64,000 nucleotides of DNA, from the NCBI RefSeq assembly GCF_000143085.1, contig NC_014315.1:124001-188000 (forward strand), written 5' to 3'. Numbering within the stretch: position 1 is the stretch's first letter; each line of letters starts with the position of its first letter. This document shows positions 42,951 through 51,163 of the stretch, in pieces. Below the pieces are notes generated by a model that was given only the letters and a program-made list of their open reading frames with translations, ran no database searches and was not told the DNA's origin. Source of the DNA: Nitrosococcus watsonii C-113 (GTDB taxonomy: Bacteria; Pseudomonadota; Gammaproteobacteria; Nitrosococcales; Nitrosococcaceae). Both the position numbers and the translations under genes were made by a program.

Positions 42951-44432
42951 TTATGGCACTTTAGTGATCGGCGGAAGATCTAGGCCAGTTTTGAAAACCG
43001 AAGCCTTGGGGGAATACATACGTAGCATCACCTGAAAGGGACCCTCGGGCGCGGGGAGCCAGTTGGACTCCTTGTCCTTGCCTGGAGATTGGTGCTGAAT
43101 GTAAATGTCTAGAGACCCGTCGTTGTTGAACTTGAGCTCGTCGCGGTCACCTATCGCAAAACGATTGATCGGATTCGGTACCTGGAAACCATCCATATCA
43201 TACATGGTCAGTGACCAGAAGGCATTTGCCGGTGGTAATTTTCCGTTGTCAAAATGAATCGCATAATCATGTTCTCCCGTGGTGGGGTTTCCATCCGCAT
43301 CAGCAAAAGCATTGAGATAAATGGCGTCTTTCCCTAAGTTGGCACCCAGGCCGGCCATCGCGACCATCGCGCGCAATTGGTAATCCGTGCCATAGTTGCC
43401 GAGGTTGGTGGCATAGTTCCAGCCATTTTTAGTTACACCGAGCTTGCCCTTGGCGACAAGGCCCTGCAGTTCGGTTTTGGCCTCCACGGCAGCAGTATTG
43501 ATGTTCTTAATCACCTCTGAACTTAGCTTGTCGGCATTGAAGTCCTGGCCAGGTTTGAAGCCAACGGCGGCCATGCGATGTAGAATGGGGTAGTCACTCG
43601 CATGGGGTGGAAATGTCTTGAGAAGCCTGGCCAATCGAGTTAGTAGTTCGACACCGGACATTCTGTTGACCTGAACAAGGGGTGGCGTCGTATTGTCGAT
43701 GGATGTATCAACGGGTGATTGCTCTGGCGGCGTGTAGTTTTTTCCCCACTGGCTCAACGGCGTCAACTTGTAGGCATCTTGCACTTTGCGCACGTGGTCA
43801 AGGTCGCTCGGACCATTGGTTTGGGTACGCCCCATGACCCAGACTATCGGCGTGGGTGCGTGGATGAGTTCGACCCCCGGGGGTAACTTTCCAGACCAGT
43901 CAGCCGCGGCGATCGCGTAGTTTCCGGCTTTGTCTCCGGTGGTTCGTGTGCCTGGGACGGCAAACACATCGGTCCACATGTCCAGCATTGGCATCAGGTA
44001 ATAGCGCCCATGCATGTCAGGCAACGATATCACCATGGGTTCCTTGCTCACATCGAGCCAGGCGAACGAGTAAAGGGTGTCGAAGTTAAAGCGCACCACG
44101 TCCTTAGTATTGGCGTCGGGGTATTCGCGGAAATGGGCAAATTGATTGACCGGTGCCCGCATGGCAACGCTCGCGGCATCCGGTACATTGGTTGCCTGAT
44201 GCATGGTGATGTCCATCAACACCAGCGGATACGCGTATAGATACGCATCTCGCGCCAGGGATTTTACTTGTTCGGGAGACATATTCCGTTCAGTTGTGGC
44301 TGGTTTAGTAGCCGATTGCGCGTAAACGATATTGCTACCGAACGTTGCAGTGCACAAGAGACTCAAGCCGCAGGCCAAACGGGTAATACGGGATTGTGCA
44401 AAAAGTTGCATCATCATACTACGTCTACTCAT
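42951..44432 (-). CDS. Exported DUF1254/DUF1214 protein (paralogue 2)
   Basis: About 493 aa from the ATG at 44432, which starts a plausible signal peptide (LACGLSLLCTATFGSNIVYAQ); an upstream extension to 44567 is open but lacks a signal and looks non-coding. Same two-domain order as its neighbour: DAYLYAYPLVLMDI, NFDTLYSFAWLDVSKEPMVISLPDMHGRYYLMPMLDMWTDVFAVPGTRTTG, then NAFWSLTMYDMDGFQVPNPINRFAIGDRDELKFNNDGSLDIYIQHQSPGKDKESNWLPAPEG. A tandem duplication that has since diverged. The ribosome site is weak. Confidence 0.86.
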   Translation of the reverse strand: MSRRSMMMQLFAQSRITRLACGLSLLCTATFGSNIVYAQSATKPATTERNMSPEQVKSLARDAYLYAYPLVLMDITMHQATNVPDAASVAMRAPVNQFAHFREYPDANTKDVVRFNFDTLYSFAWLDVSKEPMVISLPDMHGRYYLMPMLDMWTDVFAVPGTRTTGDKAGNYAIAAADWSGKLPPGVELIHAPTPIVWVMGRTQTNGPSDLDHVRKVQDAYKLTPLSQWGKNYTPPEQSPVDTSIDNTTPPLVQVNRMSGVELLTRLARLLKTFPPHASDYPILHRMAAVGFKPGQDFNADKLSSEVIKNINTAAVEAKTELQGLVAKGKLGVTKNGWNYATNLGNYGTDYQLRAMVAMAGLGANLGKDAIYLNAFADADGNPTTGEHDYAIHFDNGKLPPANAFWSLTMYDMDGFQVPNPINRFAIGDRDELKFNNDGSLDIYIQHQSPGKDKESNWLPAPEGPFQVMLRMYSPKASVFKTGLDLPPITKVP

Positions 44433-44703
44433 TGTAATTTTATTGGATTGACAAATGCATGGTTTCTCGCAGCTTTCGGCGAGAGGGTTACCTTGACTTC
44501 CTTTTATTCGTCGCTCCCTGCGCTTTAGCGTCGGGCGTTGCTCACTTGGGATTGAGCCATAATCCAAGATCGCCTTTAGACAGTCATCCCTGATACTATA
44601 AGGTATTCGATACCATTATTAAAATCTATTGGGGGTCGACCGTAAGGTGGTGTTCTGGAAGGCGTTCTTATGATTAGTTCCTAGAGGCAGAGGAGAAGAT
44701 CGA

Positions 44704-44970
44704 ATGTCTCCATGGAGTGAAATACGGATTCTACCAGAGCCTCTCCGAGGGAAGCCGCCTGCTTACCCGACGCTGCTTGGAATTGTTCAAGTATCTTCGC
44801 TGGACGAAACCATAAGCATTCCTGCCCTAGTAGGGCCTAGGACGGGATTTATAGAACATCCATGGGGAAGTGCGATCAAGTTTTGGATTGGCTCGGAGAT
44901 TCTTTCGGTTTGGAGTGCTGCCGCGCTGGCGTGTGGTCTGGTCCGCTTCCTCCCAAAGTTTTTTAATTGA
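44704..44970 (+). CDS. Possible small hypothetical protein
   Basis: 88 codons from an ATG preceded at a good distance by GAGGAG. The predicted product has a hydrophobic C-terminal segment (about 62-83) and no family I recognise. Codon choice does not settle whether it is real; it may be a decayed gene. No other gene occupies 44568-45050. Confidence 0.35.
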   Translation: MSPWSEIRILPEPLRGKPPAYPTLLGIVQVSSLDETISIPALVGPRTGFIEHPWGSAIKFWIGSEILSVWSAAALACGLVRFLPKFFN

Positions 44971-45055
44971 TAGAGTCGGCGCCTCTTCGGAGTAATTTTG
45001 CTTCCGGTAAGGCTTTGGCATTTACCCTATAAAACCAGATAAAGGAAAGTTGATT

Positions 45056-45439
45056 GTGTCGACAGTACTTTATGAGGAAAATCCCTCTATGTTGCGGATG
45101 AACCCTTTCATCACAACATTATCCATCCTGCTAATTCCTGTTGGAATCGGAATTATTATTCTCTTATGGCTGTATATCAAAACCAAGATGGACAAACTTA
45201 CTATCAAGACAGACGAGATTGTGTGGGCACATGGTTTGTTGAATAAATCTTATACGGAGATCAATATGAGTTCCGTGCGTACAGTCAAAGTTACTCAGTC
45301 CATATTACAGCGAATGCTTAATGCAGGGAATGTGGCAATCTACACTGCGGGAGACAATCCTGAGGTGGTTATTCATGGCCTCCCCGAACCGGATAAAGTT
45401 CGCGATTATATTAAGGGTCAGAATGAGGAAAGAGGGTAA
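45056..45439 (+). CDS. Small membrane protein with bacterial PH (bPH2) domain
   Basis: 127 aa from a GTG at 45056 with GGAAAG upstream; a TTG two codons earlier is also possible. One membrane helix at about 20-42 (ITTLSILLIPVGIGIIILLWLYI), then a bPH2-type domain: LTIKTDEIVWAHGLLNKSYTEINMSSVRTVKVTQSILQRMLNAGNVAIYTAGDNPEVVIHGLPEPDKVRDYI, which closely follows the YdbS/DUF304 pattern. Role unknown; probably membrane-associated on the cytoplasmic side. Confidence 0.75.
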   Translation: MSTVLYEENPSMLRMNPFITTLSILLIPVGIGIIILLWLYIKTKMDKLTIKTDEIVWAHGLLNKSYTEINMSSVRTVKVTQSILQRMLNAGNVAIYTAGDNPEVVIHGLPEPDKVRDYIKGQNEERG

Positions 45440-45814
45440 GTCGTGGGCACGGGCGTTCGCGGCGATCCATAATAGTGATAGGGATTTGACCACCGCTTGT
45501 GCCTGCTCCTTTTAAGTAACAAACTGCCCACATATTCCAGGCATGTCCTCGTCCGGCAGAGCGGATCCTGATAAGGATGCTAGATCCTCTTTGATAAAGT
45601 GGGAATACCCATCAGGGGTAGCCACACCTCTCGATCTTTACCTCAGACTATTTTCCTCGATCATACTTTTCAAGACACTAAACTTATATTGTGACTTATG
45701 AAAGCATATAAGGTGCTTTGCTTGAACTTCCAATTTTTGCTGGCGATTAGTAACAGCTAATGTTTCCAGCTATTTTAATCTCGTCTGCTTTATATAATAT
45801 TGTAAACATTATTT
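45440..45814. other. Non-coding stretch before the iron permease gene
   Basis: About 370 bp without a supported gene, rich in A/T in its second half. A 69-codon plus-strand frame (45760-45969) overlaps the start of the permease gene in another frame and is taken as chance. The permease promoter is expected in this stretch. Confidence 0.4.
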
Positions 45815-45836
45815 TAAATTATTCTCATTTAATTTA
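45815..45836. promoter_or_regulatory. Possible Fur box upstream of the iron permease
   Basis: On the minus strand the site reads AAATGAGAATAATTT, close to the Fur consensus core (AATGATAATCATT type; about 10 of 13 core positions agree). It lies about 75-95 nt before the ATG of an FTR1 iron permease gene, which is the expected place for iron repression. AT-rich surroundings raise the chance of a false match. Confidence 0.4.
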
Positions 45837-45910
45837 TTCTCCTGAACCCAGGTCTTCTTTCCAGATAAATTTAATGGGATCATGGGAAAATTTAAGCAAG
45901 GGTGCGGATA

Positions 45911-47896
45911 ATGGGCGCGATGATATTCTCTTTAGGAAAATGGTTGGGTGGGTTGGCTTTCCTCATTAGTTTGCTGGGATATAGCGGGGTAGGAAGCGCC
46001 GAGGTGGTGGAAGGCCGGGCGCAGACAGCGTTGCATATGCTGGATTATATTGGAGTGGACTATCCTGAGTTTGTTCAGGGTGGTCAGATCTTGAATGCGG
46101 AAGAGTACCGAGAGCAACTCGAATTTGCCCGTGAAGTCTTGGGAATTGTTGAGCAATTACCCGTAGCGCCTCAAAAAAGCGGCATACAGGAACAGGCCCA
46201 TCAGCTTCTTACATTGATTGAGGAAAAAGCCCCTGGGGATAGGGTCGCCATAGTAGCCGATCAGTTACGCTGGGATATCATTCGAGCTTACCAAATTGAG
46301 ATTGCGCCCCAACAAGCACCTGATTTAAGTGTGGCCGAGGCCCTTTACCAAGCTCAATGTGCTACTTGCCATGGCGCTGAAGGTTATGGCGATGGTCCAG
46401 CCGCTGAAGGACTGGAACCGGAACCGACCAATTTTCACGAGCAGGCACGCCAGGAACAACGCAGTATTTACAGCCTTTTTAGCACCATTACCCTAGGAGT
46501 GCCCGGCACCGCCATGCCTAGTTTTCAACGGCCCCTAAGCGAGCACGAGCGTTGGGCGCTGGCTTTTTATGTGAGCACCTTTATTACTACCGCAGAGGAG
46601 CAACAAACAGGGGCTGCCTTATGGCAGCAAGGAATCGGTAAGGAAGAGTTTCCTGATTTACAGGCTCTAGCCAGCCAAACTCCCCAGGAGGTCGGTGCAC
46701 GGTACGGGGAAGAAGTTCGCCAGGTACTGGCTTACTTGCGTAGTGCGCCTGCTTTGCTGGATTCCGAAAAAGCACCACTGGATTTGAGCTTGGAAGGTCT
46801 TGAGAAAAGTCTCAACGCTTACCGGGAAGGCCATCATGAACGGGCCCAGCAATTGGCGGTGGAGGCGTATTTGGAAGGCTTTGAACTGGTAGAGACGAGT
46901 CTTAATACGGTAGCTCCTGATCTGCGCTCCCACATCGAGCAGGAGATGATGGCTTATCGTGTCTTAATCCGGAAAGGCGCGCCAGTGGAAGCTCTGGAAT
47001 CCCAACAAGGGAAGCTGCAAGGGTTATTGAACCAGGCTCGTGAACAGCTCGAAGAAGCTGAACTTTCCACTACCGCGATTGCGTTAAGTTCCCTGACCAT
47101 TATTTTGCGGGAAGGGTTGGAAGCGGTTCTAATCGTCGGCGCTATTCTTTCCTTTTTGATTCGATCCGGGCGGCGTGATGCACTGATTTATGTACATGTG
47201 GGTTGGATTCTTGCCTTGGCGCTGGGGGTAGCCACTTGGTTTGCGGCTACTTATCTTATTTTCATTAGCGGGGCAAGCCGCGAGTTAACCGAAGGAATCG
47301 CGGCCTTAATATCAGCGGTTATATTGCTTTATGTGGGTTTTTGGCTCCACAGCAAAGCTTATGCTAAAGGTTGGCGAGCATTTCTCGCCAAGCAGGTGAG
47401 AGGAGCCTTGAATAAGCGAACCTTGGGAGCACTGGCTTTGTTATCTTTCCTTGCGGTCTATCGGGAAGTCTTCGAAACCGTGTTGTTTTATCAGGCTCTG
47501 TGGACACAAGCCGGTTCTGAAGGGCGTGGAGCCGTACTCGGTGGTTTTGGTGCCGGGGTGGGAGTGCTGCTGCTAGTAAGCGGGCTAGTTTTTTATTATA
47601 GCGTTCGCTTGCCTATTAAACTCTTCTTCGGAGCTACTTCAGTGATATTGGCGTTACTAGCGGTGATCTTAGCCGGGAAGGGAGTCGGTGCCTTGCAGGA
47701 AGCGGGCATGATTCCGGTAGATGCGGTAGCCTTTCCTAGCATGCCCGCCCTAGGAATTTATCCGAACTGGCAGGTATTGCTTTTGCAGGGGGGAGTGTTG
47801 GCGGTCATTATAGCGGGTTTTGCTTATACGCATTTTGCTTCTCGGCGTGCCCTGTCATTGGATAACGCCGAGGAAAGGATGCAAGAAGGTTCATAG
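45911..47896 (+). CDS. Cytochrome c-FTR1 fusion iron permease
   Basis: 661 aa from ATG 45911 (a GTG three codons earlier is also in frame). Signal peptide about 1-29. A periplasmic region follows with a class I cytochrome c domain: heme motif CATCH at about 149-153 and a likely distal Met in GTAMPSFQRPL. The C-terminal seven-helix FTR1 permease starts near 385, with the iron-binding motifs REGLE (about 397) and REVFE (about 517). Fusions of this kind couple ferrous iron oxidation in the periplasm with uptake of ferric iron. No partner P19-type protein is adjacent. Iron regulation is suggested by the upstream Fur-like site. Confidence 0.92.
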   Translation: MGAMIFSLGKWLGGLAFLISLLGYSGVGSAEVVEGRAQTALHMLDYIGVDYPEFVQGGQILNAEEYREQLEFAREVLGIVEQLPVAPQKSGIQEQAHQLLTLIEEKAPGDRVAIVADQLRWDIIRAYQIEIAPQQAPDLSVAEALYQAQCATCHGAEGYGDGPAAEGLEPEPTNFHEQARQEQRSIYSLFSTITLGVPGTAMPSFQRPLSEHERWALAFYVSTFITTAEEQQTGAALWQQGIGKEEFPDLQALASQTPQEVGARYGEEVRQVLAYLRSAPALLDSEKAPLDLSLEGLEKSLNAYREGHHERAQQLAVEAYLEGFELVETSLNTVAPDLRSHIEQEMMAYRVLIRKGAPVEALESQQGKLQGLLNQAREQLEEAELSTTAIALSSLTIILREGLEAVLIVGAILSFLIRSGRRDALIYVHVGWILALALGVATWFAATYLIFISGASRELTEGIAALISAVILLYVGFWLHSKAYAKGWRAFLAKQVRGALNKRTLGALALLSFLAVYREVFETVLFYQALWTQAGSEGRGAVLGGFGAGVGVLLLVSGLVFYYSVRLPIKLFFGATSVILALLAVILAGKGVGALQEAGMIPVDAVAFPSMPALGIYPNWQVLLLQGGVLAVIIAGFAYTHFASRRALSLDNAEERMQEGS

Positions 47897-47962
47897 GAAC
47901 ATCCCTGGTGGTGGACGTTCAAATATTATTGTCCAGCGAAGCGCTGTAGCCAATTGTGTAAT

Positions 47963-47989
47963 TCGCTGCCCCGGCAGCGACTGAGTTTT
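47963..47989 (+). terminator. GC-rich hairpin after the iron permease gene
   Basis: CGCTGC at 47964-47969 pairs with GCAGCG at 47974-47979 around a short CCCG loop, followed by ACTGAGTTTT. It lies about 70 nt after the permease stop and may end its transcript. Confidence 0.4.
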
Positions 47990-48047
47990 GGTGCTCGCTG
48001 GCGGTAGGCTTTTACGCTTTGCGCATTTCACTCTCTGGAGCAATCAC

Positions 48048-48770
48048 ATGACAACAATGATTCAGACACCATACCTTGTGAATCCGATCGAAGACTTCCA
48101 TCAAATCACGCTAGACCTTGATTTTGGCGGCGGGGCAGGTCGTATCATTTGCGATCCGAACGCCTGTTCTATTGGGCCATTCGGGGATCGTCAGATTTGC
48201 ACCATGATGGCGCCGGAGTCCGCTGACATAACATTGATTCCATTACGAATTGCCGATCCAACCGGGCGGGGGAGACAGCTTTACAGTATCGCTGGAGACC
48301 CGCTTCGGAACGAATTGAACCTTGTCTCGCCTCCCGGCGATACCGGCGACTTCCGGTTGATTTACATTCAACGAAATGGCCAGCGCAGGGTTGTGAGCAC
48401 CGAGCCGGTTTTCAATCCTATTCCGGGCCACGGTGATGATGATCTCGTATGTTCTCCTCTCGCGCGCAAATTTGATGATACCATTGCCCAAGCAGACTTG
48501 CGCCCTGGATTTGTGAGTAACACTTGGATCTTGACCGTTGCAGGCAAGAAGCCAAACCTTAATACTATTGTTAAAATCCGGCCGCTCATCTACATTCGAC
48601 AGCCTGAGTACTGGGGGTTTGACATTCTCGATTGCCGCCGTGGCGATATCGTGTTGCCAAACGTGGCGCCGTACACCGAATCGCTTGACGTTACTTCGTA
48701 TCTTGGCACATGCGGGGTCGAAGTGTTCTGGGCAGATGAATCGCAGCGCATTGATATCTCAAAAGCATAG
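48048..48770 (+). CDS. Hypothetical protein, first cassette-like gene
   Basis: 240 aa from an ATG with GGAG 8 nt upstream; the frame is open from 47988 but that extension has no ribosome site. No signal peptide, no membrane helix. The content is beta-rich with several Cys (GAGRIICDPNACSIGPFGDRQIC, FDILDCRRGDIVLPN, LGTCGVEVFW). I do not recognise a family. It is the first gene of the cassette-like array and is followed by a GCCTAAC core 72 nt after its stop. Confidence 0.6.
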   Translation: MTTMIQTPYLVNPIEDFHQITLDLDFGGGAGRIICDPNACSIGPFGDRQICTMMAPESADITLIPLRIADPTGRGRQLYSIAGDPLRNELNLVSPPGDTGDFRLIYIQRNGQRRVVSTEPVFNPIPGHGDDDLVCSPLARKFDDTIAQADLRPGFVSNTWILTVAGKKPNLNTIVKIRPLIYIRQPEYWGFDILDCRRGDIVLPNVAPYTESLDVTSYLGTCGVEVFWADESQRIDISKA

Positions 48771-48842
48771 ATTAGCGAGCAAGTACTATGAATCGGAGCA
48801 GCGAATCAGGCGGTTTCTGAATGGATAATTGTGTATCGCAAC

Positions 48843-49088
48843 GCCTAACAAGGCAAATTTATTCGGGCGGCTAAACGTGGGGTTCGTTTCTCATCCCACT
48901 TTTAGCCGCCGGTGATTCGCGCCGACCTATCGAGTCGAAGTTGAACTCCCTGTCGCTATGGCGATGCGAAGCGCCGTCTATCTCCCGTTGGAGCAGAGAC
49001 CGCACGCGGCTTTGCCCCGTACTCGCTCTGCGCTCATCCTGCGCCCACTTCGCGCGCGGGGTGCCGCCTCAACTTCGCCCCGTTAGGC
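48843..49088. repeat. Composite attC-like recombination site
   Basis: Bounded by complementary cores GCCTAAC (48843-48849) and GTTAGGC (49082-49088). Inside are a near-perfect stem GGCGGCTAAA.GTGGG / CCCAC.TTTAGCCGCC (48866-48882 with 48895-48910) and a second pair CGAAGTTGA (48936) / TCAACTTCG (49069). At 246 bp it is longer than ordinary attC sites, so it may be two sites fused after loss of a cassette. Confidence 0.55.
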
Positions 49089-49097
49089 TCTTAAGAA

Positions 49098-49670
49098 ATG
49101 AAGCTCCATGATTTAGAGGAACTGCGGGCTAGAATATCCCGCTTTACTAGTCGCCTAGAAGATAATTCGGGGGTAGGTTTTTCTCATTCATATACGTTTC
49201 CCAACGGAGAGACGCACCATTACCGGTTTAACGGGGTGAAGTCGATAGAAGTGTTCGAAGACGACCTCCTATCCGTATTCGTATGGGTCTGGAGTATGAA
49301 GGACTACTTAAAGGAGGTTGCCAAGGATAGAGGCACCGATCCTCGCAGGATAGAAGAAATTGTTGATTCGTCTTCAGAGCTACAGATCGTGTCTGACATC
49401 GCAAACAGAGCGAAGCACGGAGAACTAAACAAAAGCCGTTCTGGTTACTTTGCGAGGCTTGAGCGTCCTTCACTAACCTGCTCTCAGAAGGGTATTGGAA
49501 AGATTACAGTCGGGGCTTTCGACGTGACCTTGGATGTATCCGATCCCAGTGAAGTTGACTACAAGGCGGATATCCGCTCGAAGTCAGGAGCAACGCTCGG
49601 GGATGCGTCGAATGTGCTAGAGAAAGCCATTATGGCTTGGGAGACCAAGGGTTCTCAGTATGTGCCGTGA
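49098..49670 (+). CDS. Hypothetical cassette protein, possible HEPN-like fold
   Basis: 190 aa, soluble. The ATG lies 9 nt after a GTTAGGC core, as usual for cassette genes. The central segment SSSELQIVSDIANRAKHGELNKSRSGYFARLE resembles helical regions with a conserved Ala-x-x-x-Lys-His seen in many small uncharacterised proteins, but the HEPN RNase motif is not clear. The stop codon is immediately followed by GCCTAAC. No confident function. Confidence 0.6.
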   Translation: MKLHDLEELRARISRFTSRLEDNSGVGFSHSYTFPNGETHHYRFNGVKSIEVFEDDLLSVFVWVWSMKDYLKEVAKDRGTDPRRIEEIVDSSSELQIVSDIANRAKHGELNKSRSGYFARLERPSLTCSQKGIGKITVGAFDVTLDVSDPSEVDYKADIRSKSGATLGDASNVLEKAIMAWETKGSQYVP

Positions 49671-49738
49671 GCCTAACAACTACTTTGATTCCGACGTCTT
49701 ACCCTTACGCTGCACTTCAGGGAAAGCTGCGGCTCAAT
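49671..49738. repeat. Partial attC-like site
   Basis: GCCTAACAAC begins right after the stop of the preceding gene, giving an R''-type core, but no matching GTTRGGC core follows before the next gene at 49739. The site may be truncated or degenerate. Confidence 0.4.
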
Positions 49739-50470
49739 ATGAGTAACTACGTGTTCTTCAAGTTTCGAGATGTAAATAAATACCTAATTGATTCCCTGGT
49801 TAAGGGATATCTGTATTTTGCCCATCCTGATCGCTTGAATGATCCTTTTGATTGTCGAGTTGATATAAAGAGATCTGCACAAAATGCCATAGAAAAACTT
49901 TCTGGGAGCAAGAAGGCCAATTTGGCTAAGCTTGCTGGGCTTGATAGATATCTTGACCAAATTCAGAAAGACACAGGCAAGGCGGGTATTTGCTCATTTT
50001 CTTTAGAGCTAGATAACTCACTTCTTTGGTCTCACTACGCTAGTGAACACAGGGGACTGTGTTTGACCTATGACTTACCGGAATCATTCCTTGATGATAA
50101 ATCGAACGAAATAACTGGTGTGGCACCTGTCGAATATGGAGACAGCCCACTAACAGACTGGTTTGTCGCGCATGCACCCGAAAATGGAAATTCAAGTTTT
50201 AAGGAGTTTACGCTTGAAGTAGTAAAGAAGGTTCTCACTATAAAAAACAAATGTTGGGATTATGAAAAGGAAGTAAGAATTATCAGGCAAGAGCAGAGTA
50301 AATTGACGATTCCGAAAAAATATCTAAAGCAAGTGTGTTTTGGCGTAAATACTCCAAAATCAGATATTAGCCTTATCCGTGAGCTGGTTGACAACTCCGG
50401 TTACAAGGTTGGCTATTGCAAGATGGGGAGAAGTGAAAGTGATTTTGGCCTTAGAACAATGGAAATATAA
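49739..50470 (+). CDS. DUF2971 domain protein
   Basis: 243 aa soluble protein. Family pattern: YVFFKFRDVNKYLIDSLVKGYLYFAHPDRLNDPFDC at the N-terminus, ICSFSLELDNSLLWSHYASEHRGLCLTYDL in the middle, and KNKCWDYEKEVRII near 180, then KQVCFGVN. DUF2971 proteins are common in accessory and cassette DNA and their activity is unknown. The frame is open upstream to 49637, overlapping the previous gene, but ATG 49739 begins the conserved part. The stop codon overlaps the next attC-like core. Confidence 0.82.
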   Translation: MSNYVFFKFRDVNKYLIDSLVKGYLYFAHPDRLNDPFDCRVDIKRSAQNAIEKLSGSKKANLAKLAGLDRYLDQIQKDTGKAGICSFSLELDNSLLWSHYASEHRGLCLTYDLPESFLDDKSNEITGVAPVEYGDSPLTDWFVAHAPENGNSSFKEFTLEVVKKVLTIKNKCWDYEKEVRIIRQEQSKLTIPKKYLKQVCFGVNTPKSDISLIRELVDNSGYKVGYCKMGRSESDFGLRTMEI

Positions 50471-50548
50471 CTACACCATAACCGACAGTAAAAAGCAGCA
50501 TGCCTTCGTCGCCCCGCTTTTTACTGTCGGTTATAGCAAATGTTAGGC
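50465..50548. repeat. attC-like recombination site with perfect 19-bp stem
   Basis: R''-like ATATAAC at 50465-50471 and R'-like GTTAGGC at 50542-50548. Between them, 19 bases at 50478-50496 (ATAACCGACAGTAAAAAGC) pair perfectly with 50516-50534, separated by a 19-nt loop. The next gene's ribosome site starts 6 nt beyond the core. This is the best formed attC-like site of the array. Confidence 0.65.
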
Positions 50549-50562
50549 GCTACAGGAGGGCT

Positions 50563-50931
50563 ATAATTAAGGCATTCGCGGTATGGATGAGCATCCTTGT
50601 GCTGGCCATCGCAAATGGCATGCTTCGAGAGGCGATTTTTATTCCAACACTAGAGAAACCTTCAGGACTCATCCTTAGAGGCGCTCTTCTGTCAGGAGTC
50701 GTTCTTGTAGTTGCGTACTTTGCGTTGCCGTGGTTTGGGCGGACGTCGGTTGCAAGGTACGTTGCCATCGGCTTTGGTTGGTTGTGCCTCACCTTGGCGT
50801 TTGAGTTCACGTTATGTGCAAGATGTGCAAGGAGCGTAGAGGAGCCCTACGGTATTCAGGGAGAAAGGATACCGGTTCTTCTTTTTCTCGCGGGAAGAAC
50901 CGAGGTTGCACGTGCATCTTATGTCGGGTGA
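50563..50931 (+). CDS. Cassette membrane protein, apparent ATA start and altered end
   Basis: Three or four membrane helices (about KAFAVWMSILVLAIANGML, GALLSGVVLVVAYFALPWF, YVAIGFGWLCLTLAFEF). A strong ribosome site AGGAGGG at 50554-50560 is followed at the right distance by ATA ATT AAG, where relatives of this small membrane family would start with ATG (M-I-K-A-F). So the start codon appears mutated or non-standard; the first in-frame ATG is at 50587. A frame-open extension to ATG 50500 crosses the attC-like site and is not credible. After about residue 85 the chain overlaps the next gene in another frame, so the true end may be lost. Confidence 0.5.
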   Translation: MIKAFAVWMSILVLAIANGMLREAIFIPTLEKPSGLILRGALLSGVVLVVAYFALPWFGRTSVARYVAIGFGWLCLTLAFEFTLCARCARSVEEPYGIQGERIPVLLFLAGRTEVARASYVG

Positions 50932-51163
50932 TGGTGAGGCTAAATTCTGGCTGGAGCCTGGGCTTCAGCTCGCACGGAATTACCGTTACACCAGGCAGCA
51001 GTTGAAAGAGATCGAGTCCCTAATCGAGGATCACTACAATGAGCTTGTCCGCGCGTGGAAACACCACTTCGGCAGTCGAGGTGACAAACATATCCAGGCA
51101 TGGCGTCTGGCTGTTGGCACACGACCGGGAACTGTTCATGCCGGAGGAGTTTCCATGGTTTAA
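50846..51163 (+). CDS. DUF4160 domain protein, start codon unclear
   Basis: One frame reads PTVFREKGYRFFFFSREEPRLHVHLMSGDGEAKFWLEP, then RQQLKEIESLIEDHYNELVRAWKHHF, which is the DUF4160 pattern from its normal first residues. However, the codon before PTV is AGC, with a TAG two codons further up, so no usual start exists there. Translation could begin at TTG 50906 or ATG 50921, losing the N-terminus. The 3' end extends past the family's usual end and overlaps the DUF2442 gene in a different frame. DUF4160/DUF2442 pairs have been proposed to act as toxin-antitoxin-like modules; this is not proven. Confidence 0.6.
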   Translation, partial: PTVFREKGYRFFFFSREEPRLHVHLMSGDGEAKFWLEPGLQLARNYRYTRQQLKEIESLIEDHYNELVRAWKHHFGSRGDKHIQAWRLAVGTRPGTVHAGGVSMV

